Assembly (NCBI GenBank): GCA_051293835.1
Contig: JBPKMA010000011.1
Span: 49,388-113,387 of the forward strand
Source of the DNA: DATLZU01 sp051293835
GTDB taxonomy: Bacteria; Nitrospirota; Nitrospiria; Nitrospirales; Nitrospiraceae
Direction of reading: 5' to 3'
Length of the DNA: 64,000 nucleotides
Made by a program: the position numbers and the translations under genes. Under the pieces are notes generated by a model. That model searched no databases, was not told the origin of the DNA, and saw only the letters and a list, made by a program, of their open reading frames with translations. Shown here piece by piece: positions 8,711 through 16,559 of this stretch. Positions within the stretch are counted from its first letter, which is position 1; every line of letters starts with the position of its first letter.

Positions 8711-9103
8711 TTATGGCTGCTCTTCGTATTCGTAGTTCGTATCGTCTGGCATCAGCACCTCGCCGCCGGCCTCGGGACGCTTGGGCAGGAACGTCACAGT
8801 CTGGGCGACGACTTCGTGCTTGCTGCGCTTCTGTCCGTCCTCGGTCTCCCAGCGGCGCTGCTGCAGCCGACCGTCCACGATGACGCCGTTTCCCTTGCTG
8901 AGATACTGGCCACAGTGCTCGGCCTGCTTGCCGAAGACGACAATATCGATGAAGCAGACCTCCTCTTTCAGTTCCTCCCCCTGCTTGTACCGTCGGCTCA
9001 CCGCCAAGCCGAAGCTCGCCACCGGCGTCCCGCTCGGCGTATAGCGGAGCTCCGGATTGCGGGTGAGATTGCCAATAAGGATGACTTTATTGAACCCGGC
9101 CAC
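8711..9103 (-). CDS. ssb: Single-stranded DNA-binding protein
   Basis: OB-fold SSB with the N-terminal FNKVILIGNLTRNPELRYT motif and a DIVVFGKQAE core. The 130-aa protein has a short C-terminal tail ending in EYEEQP, acidic but without the DIPF end of E. coli SSB, so partner recognition through the tail may differ. The GTG start at 9103 lies inside the rpsF end (17-base overlap) and is preceded by GGGAG. The position between rpsF and rpsR is conserved. Confidence 0.95.
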   Translation of the reverse strand: MAGFNKVILIGNLTRNPELRYTPSGTPVASFGLAVSRRYKQGEELKEEVCFIDIVVFGKQAEHCGQYLSKGNGVIVDGRLQQRRWETEDGQKRSKHEVVAQTVTFLPKRPEAGGEVLMPDDTNYEYEEQP

Positions 9104-9437
9104 TGTCCGACTCCCGAGTGTCGCCTGCCTGTTTCGTGAAAACCGGCTCCTTGTGCAGTCGGACCGTCAAGAACTTGATGACCGCATCTTCCAGCCGGTA
9201 CGACCGCTCAAGCTCACTGACGACCGTGCCCGGCCCTTTGAAGTAAAAATAGACGTACGTGCCTTTCCGCTCGCGATCCACCTCATACGCCAGTTTCTTA
9301 CGGCCCCAATTCTCCGCCTTGACCAGCGTGGCGCCGTTCTTCTCCAGGACGCTCTTCATCTTATGAATGATCGCCCCGGTCTCCTCATCGGAGAGCGACG
9401 GGCGGACGATAAAGATAGACTCGTAGAGCTGCTGCAT
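9087..9437 (-). CDS. rpsF: 30S ribosomal protein bS6
   Basis: 116 aa with the S6 features YESIFIVRPSLSDEE near the N-terminus, NWGRKKLAYEV in the middle and FYFKG later. It binds S18 in the small subunit. A strong AGGAGG precedes the ATG at 9437. First gene of the rpsF-ssb-rpsR operon. Confidence 0.97.
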   Translation of the reverse strand: MQQLYESIFIVRPSLSDEETGAIIHKMKSVLEKNGATLVKAENWGRKKLAYEVDRERKGTYVYFYFKGPGTVVSELERSYRLEDAVIKFLTVRLHKEPVFTKQAGDTRESDSGRVQ

Positions 9438-9706
9438 GCAGATAACCTCCTGGACAAAAGGCCCCCAAACGCAGTTGGGAGCGAGGGATATGGCGTCGTC
9501 GAATCAGAGGCAATCGGCGATGGAAGCTATCACAGCGCCAAACCCACTGTCAAACGGAACAAAGACGGAAGCCGCGTGGAACATTCAGCCTGGTCCGCTG
9601 AGCCTTCGGCTTACCCTGCAGCACGAAAAAGTCAACAGCTCGCAGCGAATAGCCGACAGCAATGGGCGCTCCGCTACCCTCCACTCACCTCATTGACAGT
9701 AACTGG

Positions 9707-10486
9707 CTATTCCAGCGCAGCCAGCGACCCGAGAATGTGATACCCCCCATCGACGTAGATGACTTCCCCTGTGATGCCGCGGGAGAGTGGGCTGACGAGG
9801 AACAGCGCCGTGTCGCCTACCTCCGCCTGTTCGGTCGCCCGGCGTAACGGGGCCACTTCACGATGGTGATCGACCATTTTGCTGATCCCGGACACGCCGC
9901 GCGCGGCGAGCGTTTTGATGGGGCCGGCTGAAATCGCATTCACACGGATATTCTTCGGGCCGAGGTCATACGCCAAGTAGCGCACGGTCGCTTCGAGAGC
10001 CGCCTTGGCCACCCCCATGACATTGTAATGCGGGACGACCCGTTCGCTCCCGAGATAGGTCAACGTGACCACCGACCCGCCTCCGGTCATCAGCGGCACT
10101 GCCGCCCGCGTGAGAGCCACGAGCGAATAGGTGCTCACGTTCAGCGCCGTGGCGAAGCCCTGACGGGTCGTATTGACGAACTGGCCTGTCAGCTCTTCGC
10201 GCGGCGCAAAGGCAACGGAGTGGACAAGGAAATCCAGCCGGCCGAACTCTTCGCCCACCCGCGTCATCAACGCATCGATCTGGGCATCGTCCCCCACATC
10301 GCACGGGAACGCTTTCGCCCCCGGCACCGTGTTGACCAGTTCTTCCACGTTCTCCCGCAGCCGCTCGTTCTGGTAGTTGAACAGCAGGTGCGCCCCCGCC
10401 TGAGCCGCCGCCTGCGCGATCGCCCACGCGATGCTGTGCTTGTTGGCGACACCGACAATGAGGCCCTTTTTGTCTTTCAGCAACAT
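9707..10486 (-). CDS. fabI: Enoyl-[ACP] reductase (NADH)
   Basis: Completes the fatty acid elongation cycle by reducing enoyl-ACP. The N-terminus KKGLIVGVANKHSIAW binds the nucleotide, and the Tyr-x6-Lys pair of FabI is in YNVMGVAK. The C-terminal GEVIYVDGGYH is typical. ATG 10486 is chosen because homology begins there and AGGGAAC precedes it; ATG 10513 is in frame. It is separated from rpsF by about 270 bases without an obvious gene. Confidence 0.96.
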   Translation of the reverse strand: MLLKDKKGLIVGVANKHSIAWAIAQAAAQAGAHLLFNYQNERLRENVEELVNTVPGAKAFPCDVGDDAQIDALMTRVGEEFGRLDFLVHSVAFAPREELTGQFVNTTRQGFATALNVSTYSLVALTRAAVPLMTGGGSVVTLTYLGSERVVPHYNVMGVAKAALEATVRYLAYDLGPKNIRVNAISAGPIKTLAARGVSGISKMVDHHREVAPLRRATEQAEVGDTALFLVSPLSRGITGEVIYVDGGYHILGSLAALE

Positions 10487-11402
10487 CGTTCCCTGTTCTC
10501 CCGGCAAGCTCATAAAGAGCGCGTGAAGCGGATCTCGTGAACTGGGCGCTCAAGATAGCATGATCGGACCCTGGGAGTGAACCCGCTTCCTAGCCGTAGA
10601 TACCTCCAAGGTTTGTGCTTCTGGCCCGACCAGGCAGAAGGAAACATTCCCTCCCTCTTTATCACCTGATTGCGGCCCAGCCTTTCTGGCCAACTCCGCT
10701 CTGAGTCTTAGGCATCATCTGCTCGTTTCTCGCGCGCATTCGTGAGGAGGCAGATTGGCCCACTGCCCCCTAGCCCCGATATGGAACGATGGGCAATCAC
10801 TAGAAATGCTCGCTTTGTCGCTGCAAGGAATGACCGCCAAATCTCTGCAGATTGATTCGACGGAACTGCCAACTCTCAACCAGCAAGCGTAGAACAGCTT
10901 CGAGAGCCATGCGATCCGTTGGGAAATGGACGCGTTCACGTGTGCAGGCTGCGGGAAGACAGGACTCCATTAACGAACCTCGGACGTGGAGGTGAGTAGA
11001 AAGAGGGACATCCAGCGCGTCTCGCGGGTAATCGGAGCGGAATATCCCATTGTCACCTCCTGGAAAATGAGCATGTTCTTTCGAGGGCGCCCGCGCCTCC
11101 ATCGAACCCACCACAATCAGACCCAGCGGAGCCAGCTTCATCTCACTCTCCGGCGAAGCCGGCTCCACCCCCCTCTCCGCAGATCGTCCCAAGGCCCCAG
11201 GCGCAACCGCGTCCCGTGGAAACTCGTTCGACGATCCAGAGGGCGTCCATCCACACGGTCACGACCGTCCGCCCCATCCTGCGCGAAGAGCGGACGCGCG
11301 CCGTGAGAGAGCCTCAGTCGATCGCGCAGAGAGTCTCGCAGGCGACCGTCAGTCATACAGCCGGTTCAAACCGAACGCCGGACCATCGAGCCCCTCGCGG
11401 CT
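10487..11402. other. Gene-poor stretch before the TonB fragment
   Basis: No convincing gene is visible between fabI and the TonB fragment. A minus-strand frame at 10800-11192 (130 aa) has a weak ribosome-binding site before an internal MKLAPLG start but no recognisable family. From about 11000 the plus strand carries an open, Pro-rich frame that reads like the linker of TonB (next entry). The fabI promoter is expected at about 10540-10580, where TATCTT with an extended TG occurs on the minus strand. Confidence 0.4.
11060..11350 (+). pseudogene. Probable TonB linker segment in a shifted frame
   Basis: Read in frame 2 (codons starting 11060, 11063 and so on), this stretch gives a Pro/Ala/Gln-rich sequence (for example EPASSHSPAKPAPPP and RPQAQPRPVETRST) that merges in style with the TonB fragment starting at 11403 in another frame. 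It has no ATG, no ribosome-binding site and no N-terminal membrane anchor, and is open from just after a stop at 10997. The simplest reading is that tonB has lost its anchor and suffered a frameshift near 11340-11400. No family match for the linker itself is claimed. Confidence 0.4.
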
Positions 11403-12200
11403 ATGCAACACGCCGTCGCAGAGGCGCCTCGGGCCGTCACGACCGTCGAGGCCCGACCAATCGTCAGCACCGCCACCGAGGTCGCAGCCATCCGATTCGC
11501 GCAGCCGCCCCGTCAGAGGCCGGTGGCCACGGTCGCCGCCGGCACAGCGGGCGTCGTCACCAGGGAACTCGTCCGCACAAAAGGCTCCGCGTCGACAACC
11601 CACAGTGAGCCGACCCGACCGGTGACCCAGCCCCCTGTTATGTCTTCGCTGGAATCCGTCCAGGCACAAGAGATCCGCGCGCTCTACGCCCAGAGCGCCT
11701 CGGAGCCCGTCACATCCGGGAAGGGGAACAGGCCTCAGGCCGAAGACCTGCCGGCGCCGCCGCTTCGGCAGGCAGACGGCCGGGAAGGAGGCCAGTCCCC
11801 ATCAACCCCGGTTTCCGAAGCGGTCGAGGGGCGCAGCGTCGTCCCTGCTCCCGTTCTCTCGCGCGTCCCGCTCACAGAGCAACCGGTCCGGGCCATGCCA
11901 GACACCAAAGCCGATTACGGGTGGCTTGCGCAAGAGCTGTGGCACCGCATCGAGCGGCTCAAACGCTACCCCCGCCTCGCCCGGATGCACGGGTGGGAAG
12001 GGAAAGTCGTTGTCCGCGCAGTGATCAAGGACGATGGGAGTCTCTTGCACGAAACCGTTGAAGAAAGTTCGGGGCACGAGGCGCTGGATCAAGACGCCCT
12101 GGACTTGGTGAAACAGGCGTGCCCCCTGGCACTCAAACATGCGCTGGGTCAGTCGCAGGTCGTTGTCCATGTGCCGATTCAGTATCGGATTGAACAGTAA
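11403..12200 (+). CDS. TonB-like energy transducer, C-terminal part (probably incomplete gene)
   Basis: The last 90 residues match the TonB C-terminal domain in pattern: YPRLARMHGWEGKVVVRAVIKDDG, then a Ser/Gly step and a helix ending ALDLVKQACPLAL. The first 170 residues are a Pro/Thr/Val/Glu-rich periplasmic-linker-like segment. The hydrophobic N-terminal anchor that TonB needs to contact ExbB/ExbD is absent, and no start-codon-proximal ribosome-binding site is seen before ATG 11403. It lies 50 bases before the exported chelatase-like gene and 1.9 kb before a TonB-dependent receptor, so it was presumably dedicated to that receptor. No exbB or exbD is present nearby. Confidence 0.7.
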   Translation: MQHAVAEAPRAVTTVEARPIVSTATEVAAIRFAQPPRQRPVATVAAGTAGVVTRELVRTKGSASTTHSEPTRPVTQPPVMSSLESVQAQEIRALYAQSASEPVTSGKGNRPQAEDLPAPPLRQADGREGGQSPSTPVSEAVEGRSVVPAPVLSRVPLTEQPVRAMPDTKADYGWLAQELWHRIERLKRYPRLARMHGWEGKVVVRAVIKDDGSLLHETVEESSGHEALDQDALDLVKQACPLALKHALGQSQVVVHVPIQYRIEQ

Positions 12201-12250
12201 GAAGGCTGGGGTTGGGGGTTATTTAACAATTGAACAAAGGAGGTCCTCCC

Positions 12251-13528
12251 ATGAGGATTCGCACATTCTCGACTCTGATGGCGATTCTGTTCTTGTTCGC
12301 CTGGCCTACGATGGTTCTCGCCGCGGACCCTTCGACGGAGCTCAGGGCAGGGTCCAAAACCGGCTTCCTGGTCATTGCCCAGGATCGCGGCTTCGTGGGC
12401 AACCAGGAAGTCCAGACCCTCGTGCAAGAGTTCAAGAAAGAATACCCGGCCGCGCTGGGCTTGATCGGGCGCGAGTACACCGGCGTGGAAGGCGAATATG
12501 CCGTCTATTTGACCCGCGCTGTGCAGGAACTCAAGAAGGCCGGGGCAACGGAGATCGTGGCCATTCCCCTGTTCCTTTCCGCGGCAGATCCCGTTCTAAA
12601 ACAGGCGATGCTGACGTTACCGGCCTATGCCGCCAGCCTTCCGGTGCGTTGGGCGCCGGTCATGGCCGAGAGCTACCTGATCAGCCAAGTGGTGCTGGAC
12701 CGGGTCGACGCGCTCAGCCAGCAACCTGAGCAGGAGCGCCTCATCCTCATCGGTATCGGCGCCACGGACGAGGCCAGCGAGAAAGCCATGAAAGCCGACG
12801 TGGACAGACTGCTGGCCTATGTCCAGCGGTACAAACATTTCCGCGAGGCTGAGTCCATCATCTACTACGACCGCGCGGTGGAGGGAGCGGAGAAGAAGAA
12901 CGACGAAATCAAGGCGCATCTCCTGGCGCAGATCGCCAAGCAGGGCCGGACTCTCGTCGTGCCGGCCTTCATCGGCCCGAAGTTCGATCACTCGATGGCC
13001 TTGACCGCCTGGCTGGGCAAACAATTCAAGGGCCTGAATGTCGCCTATCAGGGGACAGAATTGCTCCCGCACCCGAATGTCTTGCTCTGGCTTAAGAAAA
13101 CCGCCAATCAGTTCGTGACAGCCAGACCGGACGAAATCGGTGTCGTCATCATGCCGCATGGCTCGACCCAACCCTGGCTCGACGCGGTCGAGCGCACCAG
13201 TGAGCCGCTCAAGGCGAAATATAAGATCGAGATGGCCTACGGCATGGGCGATCCCGGCACCATCCAGGACGCGGTCTCCCGTCTGGAACAGCGCGGCGTG
13301 AAGCGCATCGTGTTCGTACGTATGTACGAACTGGAGCGTCAGATGAAACCGCTCACAGACTACATCCTGGGGCTCGCGGACAGTCCGACCCTGTCGGGAC
13401 ATACCGATGAGCCCGGTCACGACGCCGCCTTCCCACCGCAGATCCGCAGCGCCGTTCTTTTCTCCGCCTTCGGCGGCTATACCGAGAATTTCCCCCCATC
13501 GCGAACGTGCTGTGCGATCGCATCGTAG
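12251..13528 (+). CDS. Exported chelatase-like (CbiX/CbiK-type) protein, first part
   Basis: A signal peptide (MRIRTFS, hydrophobic core, VLAADPS) follows a very strong ribosome-binding site (AGGAGG) before ATG 12251. Three modules with the strand-turn start of sirohydrochlorin cobaltochelatases follow: GFLVIAQDRG (catalytic His absent), RLILIGIGATDE (His absent) and VVIMPHGSTQ (His present). The frame then reaches SAFGGYTENF and runs into a C6 tract at 13492-13497, after which it terminates as PPSRTCCAIAS. One extra C, or a -1 slip, joins it in frame to the next entry, which carries a fourth module. Periplasmic CbiK in Desulfovibrio is a known precedent for an exported chelatase. Substrate (cobalt, iron, other metal, or a porphyrin) cannot be told. 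Confidence 0.75.
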   Translation: MRIRTFSTLMAILFLFAWPTMVLAADPSTELRAGSKTGFLVIAQDRGFVGNQEVQTLVQEFKKEYPAALGLIGREYTGVEGEYAVYLTRAVQELKKAGATEIVAIPLFLSAADPVLKQAMLTLPAYAASLPVRWAPVMAESYLISQVVLDRVDALSQQPEQERLILIGIGATDEASEKAMKADVDRLLAYVQRYKHFREAESIIYYDRAVEGAEKKNDEIKAHLLAQIAKQGRTLVVPAFIGPKFDHSMALTAWLGKQFKGLNVAYQGTELLPHPNVLLWLKKTANQFVTARPDEIGVVIMPHGSTQPWLDAVERTSEPLKAKYKIEMAYGMGDPGTIQDAVSRLEQRGVKRIVFVRMYELERQMKPLTDYILGLADSPTLSGHTDEPGHDAAFPPQIRSAVLFSAFGGYTENFPPSRTCCAIAS

Positions 13529-13995
13529 AGGTTAGTAAAGAACCGGCCAAGGAGACGGTGGTCCTCTTAGCCCATGGCGCGAACACGGACGAAGACAATA
13601 ATCATTGGCTGTCGGTGATGAGGGCCAATGCTGACTTGGTCAAGAAAGATTCCCGCTGTGCGTCCTTTAAGGCCATCAAGGTGGCGACGGTGCGGGAAGA
13701 TTGGCCGGACCAGCGGGAGAAAGCCGTGGCCGACGTGAGACGGTTGATCGAGGACGACGCCAAAACGGGGCGCGTGCTGGTCATCGCCAACCGCATGTAC
13801 GGCTCAGGGCCCTACAAGAAAATGCTCAAAGGGCTGGATTACGTCCTGAACGAAAAAGGCTTCGCCGGCCCGGTCATCACACGGTGGCTAGAAGAAGGCC
13901 TTGCCAAGGCTGTGGTAGCTCTCACGCAGCCGGTTCCCCAGACCGCGCTCTTCGCCGCGCCCGCGTCCGCAAGCGCCACGGCGACCAGTCATTAA
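13507..13995 (+). CDS. Chelatase-like protein, fourth module (frame-shifted continuation)
   Basis: This frame continues the preceding protein: its fourth module starts VVLLAHGANTDED with the HG pair present, followed by an alpha/beta pattern (RVLVIANRMYGSG, ITRWLEEGL). It overlaps the upstream frame by 22 bases, and its first 10 residues read naturally as the continuation across the C tract (PPIANVLCDRIVE). It has no ribosome-binding site of its own, which argues for one gene of about 580 residues. Either the genome has an indel in the C run, or ribosomes slip -1 on C CCC CCA. The protein ends with an Ala/Ser/Thr-rich tail. Confidence 0.7.
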   Translation: MLCDRIVEVSKEPAKETVVLLAHGANTDEDNNHWLSVMRANADLVKKDSRCASFKAIKVATVREDWPDQREKAVADVRRLIEDDAKTGRVLVIANRMYGSGPYKKMLKGLDYVLNEKGFAGPVITRWLEEGLAKAVVALTQPVPQTALFAAPASASATATSH

Positions 13996-14115
13996 CAGAG
14001 CGCGTCCCGCAGGCGCCATGCCCTCGCCTGCAGTGCGCCCGGACGGTCGGCTTCTCCTGGGCCGTCCCTCCCTCTTCCGCATGGCTCTTGTTGCCACGCT
14101 CATATGGAGGTCTAC

Positions 14116-16158
14116 ATGATCGAGCAAACATCTCGACGGTTCTTAGTTCTTGTTGCACTGATCGCCGCCAGCACGCTTAGGCTCGGCTCCGGTGTCGGCT
14201 TGGCCGCCGAGGAAAAACAGAACGGGGTCGCCCAAGAGCCCACGGAAGAAAGCCGGCCGGTCGAGCCCACGCCATATGAAAAGGCGATCCGGATCGCGGA
14301 CGTGGTGGTCACCGGGACCTGGACACCGCACACCATCAAAGACTCCCCGGTTGAGATCGAGCGGATTAGCGGGAAAATGCTGGAGCAGGCCGGGGCGACG
14401 AACGTGCGGCAGGTGCTCCAGGACGTGCCGGCGATCGAGTCGCGCCGCGCGCCGGGCGGCTTCCAGACTTTCCAGATCCAGGGCCTCTCCAGCATTCACA
14501 CCCTGTTCCTCGTCAACGGCCAGGAACTGATCGGCACAATCGAGAGCGCGACCTTCACGCGTGACCTGTTGGCATCGCCGGAGATTGAATCCATCGAGAT
14601 CGTCAAGGGGGCAGCAGCCGTCCAGTACGGGAGCGACGCGATCGGCGGGGTTATCAACATCCGCACAAAAAAGGCGACGCAGCCGGCCGGTGCACTGCTC
14701 TTCGGCCAATATGGTCGATTCAACACTGTGACCACGTTTGCCGCGCCGGAGTTTCGCACCGCCGACGGCAAATTCGGCGGATACATTTCTGCGGGCTATA
14801 GCGGAACCGATGGCTTCGACCTCAACCAACGCACCGCCCAGACCGATGGAGACCCTCAGTTCGCCACCAAAACGATCAGCGGTAACTTCGACTATAAGCT
14901 GTCGAACAAGGTCACCCTGTCTCTGTACACCCACTACACGGATGACGATCGGAGGTCAAAACAAGATTCCACCAAGTCGATCCCGAGCATTCGGGAAGTG
15001 AAGAGCAACACCGAACGAGCCCAGAACATTGTCCGCCTCGATTGGAATCCGGACTCCGCCTCGACTTTCACGCTGTGGGGACACCACCAAACGTTTCAAA
15101 ACGATTCGAGGACCTTTCGTCTGGACACGAACGCGGTGGTGCGGACGGCGCGCTTCACGCAGGAACTCTGGGAACCGCAGTTCCAGTACACCCGGCAGAT
15201 CGGCACACAGCACCTCCTGAGCATCGGCGGGGAACACGACATCCGCAAACAGCGCGGGCAGTCTCTTCGCGGCGGCCACATCGAGCTCACAGAGTCGGCG
15301 GGATGGCTCCAGGACGAAATCTCCGTCTTGCCGTGGATGGACGTTGTACTGGGCGGCCGCTACACAACCAACAGCAAATACGGAGGGTTCTTCTCTCCTC
15401 AGACGACGCTGCTGATCAAGCCGGGCAATTTCCGCGGGCGTTTCACTTACACCCGCGGGTTCCGCAGCCCGACGCTCACGGACATTTCAGCCTTTTTCGT
15501 CGAGGGCGGCGGCTTTGGCGTGGTCGGCAATCCGAACCTGAATCCCGAGAAATCGACGAGCTACACCGCGAACGCGGAGTATTATTTCGAGCGGGCCAAG
15601 ATCGGCGCCAGCGTCTTCCGTCACGAGGTCAGCAATCTCATCCAATTCGTGACGGGGACCTGCTCGGCCGCCGACGCCGCCGCGCTGGGCGTCAAGCCGG
15701 CATTTTGCGCGTCGCCGAACAACATCGGCAGTTCGAGAAGCCAAGGATTCGAACTCGAGACGGGTGTCAAACCGTTAGACTGGCTCTACATGGAGACCGG
15801 CTACATGTACCTGGACGCGCGGGATCAGGACAACGGCTCCTTCTTGTTCCTCCGGTCCCCCCACGCTTGGAAAACCCCAGTGCGGATCGAACAGGACCGC
15901 TGGGATTTCACGGCCCGTCTCCGGTATTTCTCCTCGTTCGGATTTTCCGACGTGAACGGCAACCGCCGGGTAGACCCGAATGAGAAGGCGCCGGCCAACG
16001 TCCAACTCGATCTTCGGCTTGCGTACAAGCTTAAGAAAGACGCCGAGATTTATTTCGGAGCGGACAACGTGACCGAATCGCGACTCAACGTCAGCGCCGC
16101 TCAGGTCCCACTGCCCGGCGAACATTTGTATTACGTCGGCATGCGGATGACGCTGTAA
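14116..16158 (+). CDS. TonB-dependent outer-membrane receptor
   Basis: A 680-residue receptor with a signal peptide (MIEQTSRRF, hydrophobic core, GLAAEEK), a TonB-box-like segment (ADVVVTGT), a plug domain (VRQVLQDVPAIESR, LFLVNGQEL, IEIVKGAAAVQYGSDAIGGVINI) and a 22-strand-type barrel ending in an aromatic-rich GEHLYYVGMRMTL. A Cys pair about 17 residues apart is in a likely surface loop (GTCSAADA and FCASPNN). ATG 14116 is chosen because GGAGG lies 5-10 bases upstream, overlapping an earlier in-frame ATG at 14104. It follows the chelatase-like gene by 120 bases. The ligand is unknown; the neighbourhood suggests a metal chelate or tetrapyrrole. Confidence 0.93.
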   Translation: MIEQTSRRFLVLVALIAASTLRLGSGVGLAAEEKQNGVAQEPTEESRPVEPTPYEKAIRIADVVVTGTWTPHTIKDSPVEIERISGKMLEQAGATNVRQVLQDVPAIESRRAPGGFQTFQIQGLSSIHTLFLVNGQELIGTIESATFTRDLLASPEIESIEIVKGAAAVQYGSDAIGGVINIRTKKATQPAGALLFGQYGRFNTVTTFAAPEFRTADGKFGGYISAGYSGTDGFDLNQRTAQTDGDPQFATKTISGNFDYKLSNKVTLSLYTHYTDDDRRSKQDSTKSIPSIREVKSNTERAQNIVRLDWNPDSASTFTLWGHHQTFQNDSRTFRLDTNAVVRTARFTQELWEPQFQYTRQIGTQHLLSIGGEHDIRKQRGQSLRGGHIELTESAGWLQDEISVLPWMDVVLGGRYTTNSKYGGFFSPQTTLLIKPGNFRGRFTYTRGFRSPTLTDISAFFVEGGGFGVVGNPNLNPEKSTSYTANAEYYFERAKIGASVFRHEVSNLIQFVTGTCSAADAAALGVKPAFCASPNNIGSSRSQGFELETGVKPLDWLYMETGYMYLDARDQDNGSFLFLRSPHAWKTPVRIEQDRWDFTARLRYFSSFGFSDVNGNRRVDPNEKAPANVQLDLRLAYKLKKDAEIYFGADNVTESRLNVSAAQVPLPGEHLYYVGMRMTL

Positions 16159-16195
16159 GGGGACAGGCACCGCGTCTACGGCGGTGCCTGTCCCC
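16159..16195 (+). repeat. Perfect inverted repeat at the receptor stop codon (REP-like/terminator)
   Basis: GGGGACAGGCACCG (16159-16172) and its exact complement (16182-16195) form a 14-bp stem with a 9-base loop. It starts one base after the receptor stop codon. No T-run follows, so if it terminates transcription it does so inefficiently. The GGGGACAGGCACC sequence resembles REP-type palindromes mobilised by RAYT transposases; that comparison is from memory. Confidence 0.7.
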
Positions 16196-16236
16196 GTTCC
16201 GGGGCATTGGGCGAGAGGTTATTTCGTGGGGCGAGG

Positions 16237-16401
16237 AAAAAGGGGTCGGGAGTCTTTTCTCCGAAGCCCGGCTCGCGTGACCGTCATCCCTGGATCACGC
16301 CATTGCCCATTCGCGCTCCCCTGCCTCCAACTCCATCGGAGGCCGGCCCCCTTGACAAACCTGGAGCAGGTTCGGTGAAGAAAAGACTCCCGACCCCTTT
16401 T
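16237..16401 (+). repeat. MITE/REP-like palindromic element, copy 1
   Basis: About 165 bp bounded by inverted ends: AAAAGGGGTCGGGAGTCTTTT on the left and its complement on the right. The interior (CCCGGCTCGCGTGACC to GGAGCAGGTTCGGTG) is nearly identical in three copies here, at 26255-26417 and at 28170-28333, all in the same orientation. No reading frame of significance is inside. The element lies in the non-coding gap between convergent genes. Confidence 0.85.
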
Positions 16402-16559
16402 CTATGCCCCATTGCTGTCCCCTAAATACTTCGGCAGACGCCTTCGGTTGTCGCAGAGCAGAGACCGATATTGTCTCTCAGGAACGTCTGGCTAAATCGA
16501 GCGGCAGCCCACCACTCGGCGAGACATCCCATTTATCGTCCGATCGGAAGTTGACCGGA
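16402..16559. other. Intergenic gap between convergent operons
   Basis: No gene seen. It separates the receptor and its palindromic elements from the end of the polysaccharide operon. A short palindrome (TCCGATCGGA, about 16538-16547) lies near the deacetylase stop. Confidence 0.5.

Noticed and set aside
10800..11192. Minus-strand 130-aa frame in the gap before the TonB fragment
   Set aside because: No recognisable pattern and no strong start; it is antisense to the TonB-linker-like sequence.
15042..15983. A 313-codon plus-strand frame inside the TonB receptor gene
   Set aside because: Arg/Pro/His-rich translation in the shadow of a well-supported receptor; high-GC frames stay open by chance.
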